DNA of 64,000 nt from Dama dama (GCF_033118175.1 NC_083685.1:123450501-123514500); one strand, 5' to 3'; shown: positions 10,535-21,814, counted from the first letter of the stretch. The notes: a model not told the origin generated them from the sequence alone. Translations and numbers: made by a program.

Positions 10535-11391
10535 TGTTCACAGTGTTTCCCACAGCGGCTGCTCCATCCTACATTTCACCAATCGTGCTCAAGGGCTCTA
10601 GTTTCTCCACATCCTCCCTGACACTGTCATCTTTTGTCTTGTTTTGTTTTTTGTGGATAGCCATCCTAACCTGTGTGAGGTGGTACCTCGTTGTGGTTTT
10701 GATTTGCATTTCCCCGACACTTAGTGATGCTGAGCACCTTTTCTTATCTGTATGTCTTCTTTGGAGTAGTATCTAGATGAATGCATAAAGAAAAGTAGCA
10801 GATACTTACAATGGGAGAGCCTCCCAGGTGGTGCTAGTGATAAAGAATTCAGCTGCAGTGCAGGAGACACAAGAGACGTGGGTTCCATCCCTGGATCAGG
10901 AAGATCCGCTGGAGGAGGGCATGGCAACCCATTCCAGTATTCTTGCCTGGAGAATCCCATGGACAGAGGAGCTTGGCGGGCTACAGTCGATGGGGTCGCA
11001 AAAAGTCGGACACACACACATACATCCAGTGGGATATCACTCAGCCTTAAAAAAGAATGAAATCCTGCCAAGTAGGACAAAAGATGACTCTTAAGGACCT
11101 GATGCTACGTGAGATAAACCAGTCACAGATGGACAAGTGCTACAAGTTTCTATTTAGATGAAAGATCTAAAACTGTCAGATTTATGGGAGCAGAAAGGAG
11201 AATGGTGGTTGTCAGAGGCCAAGGCGAAGGTAAAAGGAGGCAGTTGCTGTCCAAGGGGTACAGTTTCAGTTGCGAGAGATGAGAAAATTCTAGAGGTCTG
11301 CTTCCAACCGGGTGCTTGTCGTTAACAACATGGTTCTGTACACTTGAAAGTCTATCAGGAGAGAAGATCTCTGTTAAATGTTCCTATCATA
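10535..11391. mobile_element. Old L1 with inverted 5' part
   Basis: 10535-10775 reads as L1 ORF2 3' text on the minus strand ('tttctccacatcctccctga', 'ttgtggttttgatttgcatt'). From about 10776 the plus-strand L1 text starts with the next downstream part (gaatgcataaagaaaagt, ... gggatatcactcagccttaa) and runs to the L1 3' end near 11391. This order fits one insertion with twin-priming 5' inversion. A Bov-tA (10817-11023) later entered the plus-strand part. Confidence 0.6.
10817..11023 (+). repeat. Bov-tA SINE inside L1
   Basis: 'gcctcccaggtggtgctagt' to 'gtcgcaaaaagtcggacaca'. It interrupts L1 text that resumes as 'atccagtgggatatcactca'. The target duplication is diffuse. Confidence 0.93.
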
Positions 11392-11400
11392 ATAAGGTGG

Positions 11401-11785
11401 GGTAAGAGAAGGTGCTTTTGAACTGTGGTGTTGGAGAAGACTCTTAAGAGTCCCTTGGACTGCAAGGTGATCCAACCAGTCCATCCTAAAGAAAATCAGT
11501 CCTGAATAGTCATTGGAAGGACTGATGCTGAAGCTGAAACTCCAATACTTTGGCCACCTGATGCGAAGAACTGACTCCTTGGAAAAGACCCTGATGCTGG
11601 GAAAGATTGAAGGTGGGAGGAGAAGGGGACGACAGAGGATAAGATGGTTGGATGGCATCACTGACTTGATGGACATGAGTTTGAGTAAGCTCCGGGAGTT
11701 GGTGATGGACAGGGAAGCCTGGCATGCTGCAGTCCATGGGGTCGCAAAGAGTTGGACACGACTGAGCGACTGAACTGAACTGAAG
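11401..11785 (+). mobile_element. BovB (RTE) LINE, 5'-truncated 3' end
   Basis: Last ~385 bases of BovB, ending in the ACTGA-type tail (gagcgactgaactgaactga). Flanked by a 9-bp target duplication ataaggtgg (11392-11400, 11786-11794). An 86-aa frame (11513-11773) is the C-terminal tail of BovB ORF2, not a host gene. Confidence 0.92.
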
Positions 11786-11794
11786 ATAAGGTGG

Positions 11795-12190
11795 CACTAA
11801 CGATGAGCGCCAAAGAATTGATGCTTTTGAACTGTGCTACTGGAGTAGACTCTTGAGAGTCCCTTGGACAGCAAAGAGATCGAATCAGTCAATCCTAAAG
11901 GAAATCAACTCTGAATATTCACTGGAAGGACTGATGCTGAAGTTGAAGCTCCCATATTTTGGCCACCTAGTGCAAAGAGCCAATTCATTGGAAAAACCCT
12001 GATGCTGGGGAAAATTGAGGGCAGGAGGAGAAGGGGGCAACAGAGGATGAGATGGTTGGATGGCATGATTCGCTCAGTGGACATGACTCTGAGCAAACTC
12101 TGGGAGATGGTGAAGAACAGGGAAGGCTGGCATGCTGCAGTCCATGGGGTTGCACACAGTCAGACATGACTGAGTGACCAAACAACAATG
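11795..12190 (+). mobile_element. Older BovB 3' fragment
   Basis: A second, more diverged copy of the same BovB end ('gaattgatgcttttgaactg' to 'gacatgactgagtgaccaaa') abutting the first. Frame broken; the shared text gives a ~400-bp direct repeat. Confidence 0.9.
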
Positions 12191-12489
12191 ATGCCTGACT
12201 GCTGAGAGGCTGAATTATAGATGCAGAGACACTTTATCTGATATCACCAACATTTCCAATCTATTTGAAGGAAGATTGGTAACACCTGCACAAATCTAGC
12301 CTTGTTTTTTAGCACATTCAGAACACCAGTTTAGCAACACTAGAAGGAATAAAATAATAAGTTTGCAAAGTGTCTCCATGTTTTTGTCTTCAGGTGAGAA
12401 GGGAAAGGTGAGTGCTCTGCTTAAATCCCTTACTCCAGGGTTACCTGGAAGGAAGTGGAGAGAACTGCCATATATGAAACATTTACAGA
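12191..12489. other. Unassigned DNA
   Basis: No repeat or exon recognised. Confidence 0.4.
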
Positions 12490-12605
12490 ATCTCATTTAA
12501 TTCTCACAACATACATATAAAGTAAGAACCACTGGCTCCATTTTGCAGATAAGAAAACCAAGGTTAGAGAGGTGACTTGTCCAAGAGTATCTGCAGATGT
12601 GGCAT
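12490..12605 (-). repeat. MIR SINE, reversed
   Basis: 'ttaattctcacaacatacat', 'ccattttgcagataagaaaa' and 'gaggtgacttgtccaagag' are the reversed MIR core and 5' part. Confidence 0.7.
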
Positions 12606-12749
12606 CCTAGGTGGGTGTCTCTGTAGAGCATAGGCTGTGGGCTACCCTGCAGGATACTGTGGGGTAAGATTTGAGGCTCCCAGAGAAATGAAGTCCAGCT
12701 TGGATTCAGTACCCAAGAGCTATGTGCCTTGTCTTCATGTAGTTCTCCA

Positions 12750-12870
12750 CTCTTGGTTTCCTCTGGGAGAATTAGCTAATAATAACACCTATTGCAAAGG
12801 TTTGTTAAGAGGATGAATGGAGATCATTTGTAGCATGTGTTGAGCCATCGATACATCTCAGTGTCATTGT
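12750..12870 (+). repeat. MIR SINE
   Basis: 'ttggtttcctctgggagaat', 'aataataacacctattgcaa', 'gttaagaggatgaatggaga': MIR 3' half in forward orientation. Confidence 0.6.
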
Positions 12871-12879
12871 CACTAATGC

Positions 12880-12920
12880 CATCATCATCCCCGTCATCAT
12901 CATCGTCATCATCGCCACTG
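12880..12920. repeat. (CAT/GTC)n imperfect microsatellite
   Basis: Interrupted cat and gtcatc triplets ('gccatcatcatccccgtcat'). Confidence 0.8.
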
Positions 12921-13059
12921 TTAACCAACCCAGGAAAATGCAGCCAGCCTCAGCCCCTCACCCCGCACCTCTTCACCCCCACGTATGAATGTCATGTCTT
13001 CTTAAATTGGCTATTTCTTTTAAAGATGTCTTAACCAAAGCCTGATGGCTCCAGAGTCC

Positions 13060-13240
13060 TCACCATGACAAATGTCAATAACGATGATGACTCCCTGAGG
13101 CTGAATTTTAAAAGAGCATTAAAGATTAAAGGATGCACAGGTCAATTACTGGGGCAAGTAAATGACTTTAGAAGTAATTGCGTATAATTTCGTCTTGTTT
13201 ATTTGGCATTAGTTGTAAGTGTTCATAATCCTGGGTCCCG
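13060..13240. promoter_or_regulatory. Candidate conserved non-coding element
   Basis: Repeat-free AT-rich block with 'gaattttaaaagagcattaa', 'ggtcaattactggggcaagt' and 'agaagtaattgcgtataatt', several homeodomain-like ATTA/TAATT cores. Untested inference. Confidence 0.35.
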
Positions 13241-13769
13241 GAGGTCCTTCACTTCCGCTTTGCTTCTGGCAGATGAAGGGACTCAGCTCCAAAGGCAGAG
13301 GCTGGGGTGTGGGGAAGAGCCCCGGGGCACAGGGACTTGGCTTCTATAGACTCAGCATGGTTGACTTGCTTCAGACCCACGGACGATTTCACCATCCACT
13401 GTCCCTGACCCATTCCCGGGGGGCACTTGTCCATCTCAAACTGTGGGGGGCCCCAGCTGCCCACCAGCCTCGCCCCCCTGGGGGCTGACAACGGAAGGCA
13501 GAAGCTGGGACGGGTGTCCTCCGGGGTCTGTAGCGTTGCCCAGAGATGAGTTCATGTGACCGAGGCAAGTTCATAAAGGACAAGAGCAGGTCACTGGTGA
13601 AAGAGAGGGAGGGCTGGTGAGGGCATGGAGTGTGTGTGGACTGTGGTGGAGAAGAAGTAGAATTTTCAAAGACGTAGGAAGGAGAAAAGGGAGTAATGTG
13701 GCTAAGGCTTTCCCTTTGGTTAAAAGGGACAGAAACCTACTCAAACCAGCTCAATAAAACCATCTACTA
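13241..13769. other. Unique GC-rich DNA, nothing assigned
   Basis: Frames on both strands overlap; no exon-like signal that I can support. Confidence 0.5.
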
Positions 13770-14270
13770 TCGGAAGATGGGTTAGTTACAGACGGGGTGG
13801 CTTGAAACAACAGAAATGTATTGTCTCACAGTCTGAAGGTCGGGAGTCCGAGTTCAAGGTGTCAGCAGGGCTGGTTCCTTCTGGAGGCTTTGAGGGAGCA
13901 TCTGAGTCCCTCTGGTGACTGCCAGTGATCCTTGGCTTATAGGGGCAGCACCCCAGTCTCTGCCTCCATCTTCACACGGCTGCTTTTCTGGGTCTCACAC
14001 TGTCTTCCCTCCGTGCATGATGCTGTGTCCAAATTGCCTTCTGCTTACAAAGATCTGTCATTGGATTAGGGCCACCCTAATCCAATACACAAAGAGTCGG
14101 ACATGACTGAGCGACTGAACTGAACTGAACTGAATCCAGTATGACCTCATCTTAATCTGATTATATCTGCAAAGATCCTTCTTCCAAACAAGATCATATT
14201 CACAGGTTCTGGGTGGACATGATCAACATCATTCAACCTAATGCAGAAGGTTATGAAAAGATACCGACAA
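13770..14270 (-). mobile_element. MaLR LTR (MLT1-like), reversed
   Basis: Reversed LTR text: 'gggtggcttgaaacaacaga', 'tccttggcttataggggcag', 'gcaaagatccttcttccaaa', 'caggttctgggtggacatga'. Solitary LTR without internal genes, split by a 45-bp BovB insertion. Confidence 0.75.
14088..14132 (+). mobile_element. 45-bp BovB 3'-end micro-insertion
   Basis: Only the final BovB bases (cacaaagagtcggacatga ... tgaactgaactga), placed inside the MLT1. Flanked by a 9-bp duplication (aatccaata 14079-14087; aatccagta 14133-14141, one change), so it is a true insertion. Confidence 0.85.
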
Positions 14271-14484
14271 CCTGGCATTGACCCCAGAGCAGAGATGCAC
14301 TTCCCTGAGACTGGAGTTGGAGACTGGAAAGATGGGGTCCATGGGTGGCAGCCCTGTTGGACCACTCCATACCCATTGTCCCCTTCTCCTTGCTAACAGA
14401 ACCTGGTTCTGTACAGTGCTAGACATGCATGTGCTTCAGGAGGTGGAACCTCCAGCCCAAGAGGGAGCTTGCTTATGTGCATGA

Positions 14485-15015
14485 TAAGGAGCTTCACTTG
14501 TGTCCTATTCTTTGCAACCCCATGGACTGCAGCACGCCAGGCTTCCCTGTCCTTCACTATCTCCCAGAGTTGGCTCAAATTCATGTCCATTGAGTCAGTG
14601 ATGCCATCTAACCATCTCATCCTCTGCCCCTTCCTTCTCCTTTTGCCCTCAATCTTTCCCAGCATCAGAGTCTTTTCCAGTGAGTCAGCTCTTCGCATCA
14701 GGTGGCCAAAGTATTGGAGCTTTATCTTCAGCATCACAACTCAAAAGCATCAATTCTTTGATGCTCAGCTTTCTTTATGATCCAGCTCTCACATCTGTAC
14801 ATGACTACTGGAAAAACCATAGCTCTAACTATACGGATCTTTGTCAGCAAAGTGATGTCTCTGCCTTTTAATATGCTATCTAGGTTTGTCATAGCTTTCC
14901 TTCCAAGGAGCAAGCATCTTTTAATCTCATGGCTGTAGCCACTGTCTGCAGTTATTTTGAAGTCCAAGAAAATAAAATCTGTCACTGTTTCGACTTTTCC
15001 CCTATTTGCCATGAA
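14485..15015 (-). mobile_element. BovB (RTE) LINE fragment, reversed
   Basis: The minus strand reads the BovB ORF2 C-terminal region. The 92-aa frame at 14734-15012 (with GRKAMTNLDSILKGRDITLL) and the 114-aa frame at 14393-14737 are its two halves, separated by a frame break near 14735. 5' truncated, inactive. Confidence 0.92.
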
Positions 15016-15059
15016 TTGACCATATGCCGTAATCTTATTTTTTTCAATGCTGAGTCCTC

Positions 15060-16145
15060 TCTAACAAAACTAAAAGTCAAGCCATGACAAGATTAAGCTG
15101 ATCTACTAATAAACTGTCAGGACAAAACATAACACTTTAAAGACAGAATATCAATAATAATATAGAAGATCGATAATGTAATCTCAACAGTGTCTTGCAT
15201 ACAGTCAAAAATTACTAGTGATATGAAGCAGGAGAAAAACAAAGTCAATAGAAACAGACCCAGTGGTATCAAAGATATTAGAATTGGCAAACGATTTTAA
15301 AAACAGAGAGAGAAAGAGAGAGAATTTCAACAGAAACTATGTATTTATTTAGTTTTTTAATTTATAAACTTTATTTTTTAATTTAATGAAGGTTCTAGAC
15401 CTTACAAATTTTCAAAAAAAAAAAAATATGGGCTTCACAACAAAAGAGACACCGCAGAAGAAAAGATCAGTAAACTTGAGGGCAGGTCAATAGAAGTTCT
15501 CCAAACTGAGTATGAGGGTGGGGGTGGAGGAAGTGAGCAAAATTAGTGGAATCTTGGTGATTTGTGCAACAATATCAAGTAATCTAAGATACATATAATA
15601 GTCTCAGAAAGAAAAGAGAAGTAGAATGGGACAGAAAAATATTCTAAGAAATAATAACTCTAAATTTCAAAAGATTTAAAAAATACCACATTTAATTTAT
15701 GAATTACCACATGAATTTATAAAGGTATTAGGATATAAAATCAATATGTAAAAATCAACCAAATATTTATATTAGCAAGAAACAGTAGAAAATGAAAATT
15801 TTAAAACAATCTCATTTACAAGAGGATCAAAACTATAAAATACTTAGGGATTAATGAAAATTGCAAAGAAAAAATTAAAGAACACTTAAATAAATGAGTA
15901 TTTATACCATAACCTTGAATTGGGAGAGTTAATATTTTAAGATACAAATTCCTTTTAAATAAATAGATCAATAAAATACCAATTAAAATGCTAGCAGCAT
16001 CTTTTTTGTAGGAATTGACAAACTGATTCTAAACTTTATATGGGAAGCCAAAGGACCTGGAATAACCCAATCTTGGAAAAAAAAACAAATTCAGAGGACT
16101 CACATTATCTGATTACAAGATTTTTCACAATTTACAAAGAAGGAG
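15060..16145 (+). mobile_element. Degraded L1 (L1M-type)
   Basis: AT-rich text matching L1 ORF2: 'caatctcatttacaagagga', 'aaaatacttagggattaatg', 'taaactttatatgggaagcc'. The upstream part (15060-15560) resembles L1 5'/ORF1 text less clearly. No open frame of length survives. Confidence 0.6.
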
Positions 16146-16329
16146 AGTGCTTGTATTCAGTTTGTAACTCCATAGAAGTTCCTGTGAGTTGGTCTGGGGA
16201 GACTCAGTATTATTTATACTCCCATTGGTTGCACACGGCACTGGCCACTGGACCAGAACACAATTCAGGCAGAGAAGACGGAAAGGACAAAGGACAATGG
16301 ACCCATCAGGGTGCTTCCTGAGGGCATGA

Positions 16330-16420
16330 CTGTTGTCTTGATATTGATTTTTTCTGCATTACCTAAAATCCAATACAGTAACTCAATAAATGTCTACTGT
16401 ATCAGTAAGGAAAGTTGGAG
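16330..16420 (+). repeat. L2-like 3' end
   Basis: 'aatacagtaactcaataaat' followed by 'gtctactgtatcagtaagg'. Short and diverged. Confidence 0.35.
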
Positions 16421-16454
16421 GTTAGTCAATGCATGAGAAAAATGAAGAATGAGT

Positions 16455-16530
16455 TAAAGAATGGATGGATGGATAGGTGGATGAATAAATGGATGGACCA
16501 ATGAATGACTGGATCAGTCAAGTGAATGAT
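16455..16530. repeat. (ATGG)n imperfect microsatellite
   Basis: Repeated gatgg/aatgg units ('aatggatggatggataggtg'), decaying towards the 3' side. Confidence 0.85.
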
Positions 16531-17398
16531 CTAATGGCTGAACAAGCATCCCTCTGTGGAACCAGCAGGAATGTGATGAGAGCAGGAAGAAGAAGCTTCT
16601 GCTGTCTTTGATTCTTTTTATCTCTCAGATCACAGGTACCATTTACTTCCCTCTTGGGGGCTTCATCCACTGTGGCTGCCAATAAAACAGGACACTTTGT
16701 CTCTTAATTAGAAAGTGAACATTTAAGAGCAGAGCTTCCCAGTGACTGAACACATAAAACAATCACCTTTGCTCTGCACAGCTGTCCCCACACTGAGTTA
16801 AAACAGTTCTTGGGTTGCCCACGATTTCGTTTCTGATCACACATAAGGATGTATGTCACTGGCTGACATTTACCTCTTGTCTTTTATAGCATTTCATCCA
16901 CCCCTCTGCCAAGAAATAGGAGCCCGGAGCCAGCTTGCCCTTGTCCGAAGCCCCCCATGCATCCCAGGCTCTCTGGCTGGGCTGCTCTAGCCCTCACTCT
17001 CGGTGCCCTTTGCTGTGTTGGCATGCCCTTTTCTTCCACCTCTCAGAACTTGCCACTCGAGTTGGTTTGCACGTCCGTATCCAACAAGGAAGAACATCTG
17101 AGGCATACCAGGACTCTGCATTTGTGAAGTAAACTCTTTAGGAAAAGGGGCTGACACACATGGTAGAAGCTCAAGGATTGCTTGTCGAACAGAAAGAAAA
17201 AATGATAAACTTTTCTTAAACTTTCCTGCTACAGGCAAGAAGTTTTACAAGTGGAATTTCTAGAATTTCTCTATCACTGGGCAGGGAAGCATGCTCCTCC
17301 TAGCTTCTGGGCATTTGCACTCACAGCACATACAGACCAGGCTGCTCGGCATACTTGTGAGTGAGGCTGCCCTGAGTCCGGAGAGACACCTTCATCCC
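16531..17398. other. Unique DNA, nothing assigned
   Basis: No repeat or exon recognised. Confidence 0.5.
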
Positions 17399-17410
17399 AC
17401 CATGCTTGGT

Positions 17411-17625
17411 GGTTGCCGTTATTTAGTCGTTCAGTCGTGTCCGACTCTTTGTGACCCCATGGACTGCTGCCCGCCAGGCTCCTCTGTCCATGGAATTCTC
17501 CAGGCAAGAATACTGGAACACGTTGACATTTCCTTCTTCAGTGGATCTTCCCAATCCAGGGATCGAACCCTCTTCTCTTGCATTGGCAGGCAGATTCTTT
17601 ACCTCTGAGCCACCTGGGAAGCCCA
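17411..17625 (-). repeat. Bov-tA SINE, reversed
   Basis: 'cagtcgtgtccgactctttg' to 'gagccacctgggaagccc'. 12-bp target duplication accat[g/a]cttggt at 17399-17410 and 17626-17637. Confidence 0.95.
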
Positions 17626-17744
17626 ACCATACTTGGTCGGTATTTAGGAGCCACAACTTCCATGGATACACATCAGCTGTGTCCACTCCCTCCAAATCTA
17701 TTCATCCATCAAGAGGGAGGTGGCGGGGCTGGGTCTAGGTTCTA

Positions 17745-17890
17745 TTGCTTCCTGGTGTAATGGCTCTGGATGAGGAACTTAACTTCTCTGACTCCAGTTT
17801 CTTCATTTGAAAATGGGGCTGAGGAAACATCCCTGAAGGGTAAAAATAAATGAAATACTAAATGTAAAAATTCACTTTGAAGATATAAGC
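17745..17890 (+). repeat. MIR SINE
   Basis: 'gaggaacttaacttctctga', 'agtttcttcatttgaaaatg', 'ggggctgagga': MIR core in forward orientation. Confidence 0.6.
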
Positions 17891-18573
17891 ATTATGGCAA
17901 TATAATTCAATAATTACACAATTGATGGTGATTCACATTTTTGACATCTACTTTCCAAGTTTCCAGATGGGCTGGATATTCTTTCTGTCACCTCACCAAA
18001 AGCCACCCTGCTCTGTGTCCCTAGAGGCTGGCTCTTAGGAACTGCATCAATCAGTCTCTTTTGCCCTCTACCTCCTAGTTGGCTTCAGCCAGTGGGCAGC
18101 ATCAGCAGATGCAAAGGGCAGGAGGAGAAAGAGGTCAAGGTATTGATTCCTCCCACTCCATCCCTGCCGAGCTCTTTTTGGCCATAGCTGTGTCCTCTAC
18201 TGATTAAAGGACACAGCTTCTGTCCCACCACCCACTCTACAGCTACAAGTCTTGATGAGTTCTGAATATAGCCCTCTTCCTTTTTAGCTCCAGAAGTGGT
18301 AGTAATTTGCAACTTTTTTCATGCTGTCTTCCTATCAGGATAAAATTTTTTGAGCCAACCAGCAACATGTGAGCAATCATTTATAAATGAATATATGCAC
18401 AGCTTTAAGAGGTCCTGTTGATTCTCAACTCCCTACATGTATTAGTTCACTTTCTTCTTATTGATAAGAACCTAGAAGGTAGGCACCAGTCTTATCCTAC
18501 CCTCTCCCTCCCCCCAACCTTTTTTTATTTTTTATTTTTAAACAGATGTGAACATCAAGGGACAGAGATATTC
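17891..18573. other. Unassigned DNA
   Basis: No gene. The last ~150 bases before the CHR SINE carry MIR-like words that I cannot place firmly. Confidence 0.4.
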
Positions 18574-18698
18574 AGGACCTCCCTGGTGATCCAGTGGCTA
18601 AGACTCTGAGCTCCCAATGCAGGGGGCCTGGGTTCAATTCCTGGTCAGGGAACTAAGATCCCATGAGCCATCTGGCACAGCCAAAAAAAAAAAAAAGA
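18574..18698 (+). repeat. CHR SINE
   Basis: 'acctccctggtgatccagtg' to 'ggcacagcc' and a poly(A) tail of about 14. Confidence 0.88.
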
Positions 18699-18713
18699 CA
18701 GATTTAAATGGCT

Positions 18714-18950
18714 GGTTAGACCAGCCTCAGCACTGCTGACACTTGGGGCCAGATCAGCCTCTTTTGTGGGGCCATCTGTGCACTGTAGGATGTTTGTCAG
18801 CATCCTTATTCTTCACTCACTAGACACTGGTAGCATTCCTTCCCCCCATCCCAGTCATGACAGTCGAAAACATCTCCGGATGCTGCTCAATATCTCCTGG
18901 GAGCAAACTCACTCCTCACTCCCCCGCCATTGAGAAGTAATGGCCTATAG
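18714..18950 (+). mobile_element. MER5A (hAT-Charlie)
   Basis: Diagnostic order 'gcactgctgacacttggggc', 'actgtaggatgtttgtcagc', 'catctccggatgctgctcaa', 'tatctcctgggagcaaactc', ending 'ccattgagaagtaatgg'. Near full length, non-autonomous. Confidence 0.8.
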
Positions 18951-19029
18951 TAACCAGCAGAATACACATTGCAAAATATACACACAGAAAGTAAAAAAAA
19001 AAAAACAAAAAAAACTTAAAACATAATAT

Positions 19030-19158
19030 CAGGACTTGCCTTCGGTCCAATGGTTAAGACTCTGTGTTCCCAATACAAGGAGCACCAGTTCAATCCCTGG
19101 CCGGGTAACTAAGATCCTACATGCTGCCCAGTGTGGCCAAAATAAATAAATAAAATGA
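19030..19158 (+). repeat. CHR SINE
   Basis: 'ggacttgccttcggtccaat' to 'cagtgtggccaaaataaata'. B-box region 'ccagttcaatccc' mutated. Confidence 0.85.
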
Positions 19159-19642
19159 AAAAGAGATGTTTAAAAAATAAAATGGTTAACTTTATTTTTA
19201 AAAATCCATAATACTAAAAAATAAACATAAATTGTAGTTTTAACATTCCCTCCTCACACCCCAGTGGATGCCCTCATGTGGCCCCTAGGCATGTGAGAAC
19301 TTAGCTCCCTAAACAGGGATTGGACATGGGATGTGCACTCTCTTAAGACCACCATCCCGGGGGTGCAGAGGGGTGTAAGGCCATCCTCTGCCCTCAGGAG
19401 CATAAAATCCAGGCTGATAAGACACATACATAGGAAAGACTCTCAACTGAAGATAGCAGGTTAGAAAAAAACATGGCCGCAATTGATTGATTGGACTGGT
19501 ATTAATATTTCATAAACAGTAGCAAGTGGCTTCTCCGTGGCTGTCTAGGGTTTTAGGACAAGGCCCTGGATGCAAAGGACCAGACGGAAAGAAAGGGCAA
19601 GTGTCAGGAACGCTTTCACAAATCTCTCTCTCTCTTTTTCAA
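19159..19642. other. Unassigned DNA, possible L2 trace
   Basis: 'tgccctcaggagcataaaat' near 19390 suggests reversed L2. Otherwise nothing seen. Confidence 0.35.
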
Positions 19643-19822
19643 AAGATATATTTGATGCGGACCATTTTAAAAGTCTTTCTTAAATTTGTTACTATATTGC
19701 TTCTGTTTTTACAGTTTTTGTTTTTTGGTCGAGAGGGATCTTAGCCCCCTCGACCAGGGATCGAACCTGCACCCCTGCATCAAAAGGCAATGTCTTAACC
19801 ACTGGACTGCCAGGGAAGTCCC
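19643..19822 (-). repeat. CHR-2 SINE, reversed
   Basis: The reversed tail ('gcggaccattttaaaagtct', 'tttgttactatattgcttct') is followed by the reversed head ending 'actggactgccagggaagtc'. Confidence 0.85.
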
Positions 19823-19874
19823 TTCATTTATCTCTTACTTCTTCCTCTGCCTTTCCTTCTTCAGGAGTCCTGCT

Positions 19875-20000
19875 GGGAGTCCGTTCATTTATTCACTCAA
19901 CAAATATTTGCCCAGTGCTTCCTCCAGGCTAGGAGTGGTTCCTGGAATGGGAACATCAGTGAGAAAAACAGGCCTTGCTGCCCTCGGGGCTGCCATGCCA
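19875..20000 (-). repeat. L2 LINE 3' end, reversed
   Basis: 'ttattcactcaacaaatatt', 'tgcccagtgcttcctccagg', 'gaacatcagtgagaaaaaca'. Confidence 0.65.
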
Positions 20001-20309
20001 GCATCTTTTTGAATTCAGCCCCATCTGCCAGCTCCCTGCCTCCAAGCTGCTGCCCACGTCTTACCCCCAGAACCTCTTTGCTATGATGTTCTCCGAGTTG
20101 GAATTCCAGACCAACACGACACTGCCAGAACTGGCTGGACTGGGTTTCCATCTCTCGGGCCAAGAGTCAGGACCGGCCCTGGCAGCTGCCCGCCTTCTCC
20201 CACTCCTCCCGTGGGATGCACGGTGGAACCAGAAAATCCGTACTCAGGCCTCCCTCTTCCAGTGCGATTTTGGCGTCAGGAGCCACATGGATCAAGACAC
20301 AGCCAGCTC

Positions 20310-20760
20310 TTCCCTCTAACGTTGTTTTATGGCGTTCTTCTAACACGGCAATAAAAATGAAGTTTTTAAAGGCACATTCGCTGGAACGTTGGCCGGCAGC
20401 AAGCCACAGTCCCGCCTGGCGCTGATGCTAGGGCCTCGTTCCTGCTGGGCCAGCCCATCCTTATCCGGCCCTCGCCTCTTTGGCACAAGCCTAGCTCTTC
20501 CAACTGACTCTGAGAAGCTGACTGATGCCGTCGCTGCATTTCTCATATGCGTGTGTTTCTAAGAGCTCAGCTGCCCGCTGCTGTGGGCTTCTATCTAATA
20601 AAGCTCTATAATGTACTGACCGTCCTCCAGTGTGGGCCTCGCTTCACTTTCCTGGGCCATTTACTCCTTTATAGAATTTAATCTGCTGCTGAAATTCACT
20701 GCATTATTAATGGAAGCCAGGGCACAGAGCTGCAGTAATTACACCGTTCACTCTGCAAAC
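20310..20760. promoter_or_regulatory. Candidate conserved non-coding elements (two blocks)
   Basis: Blocks at 20310-20420 ('gttgttttatggcgttctt', 'ggcaataaaaatgaagtttt') and 20560-20760 ('ctataatgtactgaccg', 'cattattaatggaagccag', 'gcagtaattacaccgttc') are repeat-free and motif-rich, with TAATTA-type cores. GC-richer text lies between them. Confidence 0.35.
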
Positions 20761-20879
20761 ACCCACATGTACACACGTGTGGGCCCTCTTAGTGGATCCA
20801 GGGCTGAGTGTACCCACCCCACATCCCCTACCCCCAGCACCCAGCACAGGGATTTCGCTCCTGACTTAAAATCCTCAGT

Positions 20880-21240
20880 GACTTATCATCCCCTTTAGAA
20901 AAAAACCTCAAATTCCTCCCCAGGGTTTAGGGGTCCTCCTGGACTGACACTGGAACTTAGAGTTGAATCTTCTCTGACCACCCAACTTCAAGGACTCTAC
21001 CTGGCCCCTCATTTTATCTAATTTAATTTTTCTCATGCCCTTATTGCTGTTTGAAATGGTCTTGTTTATTTATTTGTTTGTCTCTATGTCTGCTTTCTCT
21101 TGCTGGAATTTTAACGCAATGAGAGCAGGGATCCACCTGTCCTAGTCCCTGTTGAATCTCCTTGCTGACAACAGGACCTGGTATGTAACATGGACTCAGG
21201 AAACATGTCTTGAAGGAATGAAGGAAGGAAGGAAGGAAAG
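20880..21240 (+). repeat. L2 LINE, 3' region
   Basis: 'ttctctgaccacccaacttc', 'tttctcttgctggaatttta', 'gcaatgagagcagggatcca' then 'tgaaggaatgaaggaagg'. Ends in a (GAAG)n tract at 21215-21240. Confidence 0.65.
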
Positions 21241-21814
21241 ATCTTTTCAGCTGGTAAGTACTCAGGTCCAAGGAATCAGCAGGAGTCGACTGGCTTCTGA
21301 GTGATGGGAACAATCTTCCCTTCTCTACTTTGGGGTTTGGGGAGGCAGTGAGGGAGAAGGAAGCCAATCCAGATTCCCTGGAGTTGGGTGTGGAATCAAA
21401 AACTCTCCCCCCATCCCCAACTATAAATTTTGAAGCAGGCTTGTGACTCACTTGAACTAACATGCAGAAGCAACACTGCATGGCTTCTGAGGCTGGGTCA
21501 GAAAAGGCCCCCATCTTCCTTCTTGGTCACTGGATCACTCATCCTGGTGGCCCTGAGCAGCCAGGGAAACAGGCCAACTTCCCCGAGGCTGCCATGGTGT
21601 GAGGAAGCACAGGCAACACGAGGAGGCCACAGCAGGAAAGTCCCAGCCAACGGCCAGCATCCACCCCGAGATGTATGTGTGGACTCCCCCCTAAAGGAAT
21701 CTCAGCCCCCAGCAAACCTTCCCAGCTGATTGATTACCAGGCATGGTGGAACAGAGAACAGCCATTCCTGCTGGGTCCTGTCTGAATCCTGACCCAAAGG
21801 GTTTGAGAGCTTAG
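21241..21814. other. Unique DNA, nothing assigned
   Basis: A 157-aa minus frame (21041-21514) crosses the L2 end and lacks protein-like features, so I do not call a gene. Confidence 0.5.
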
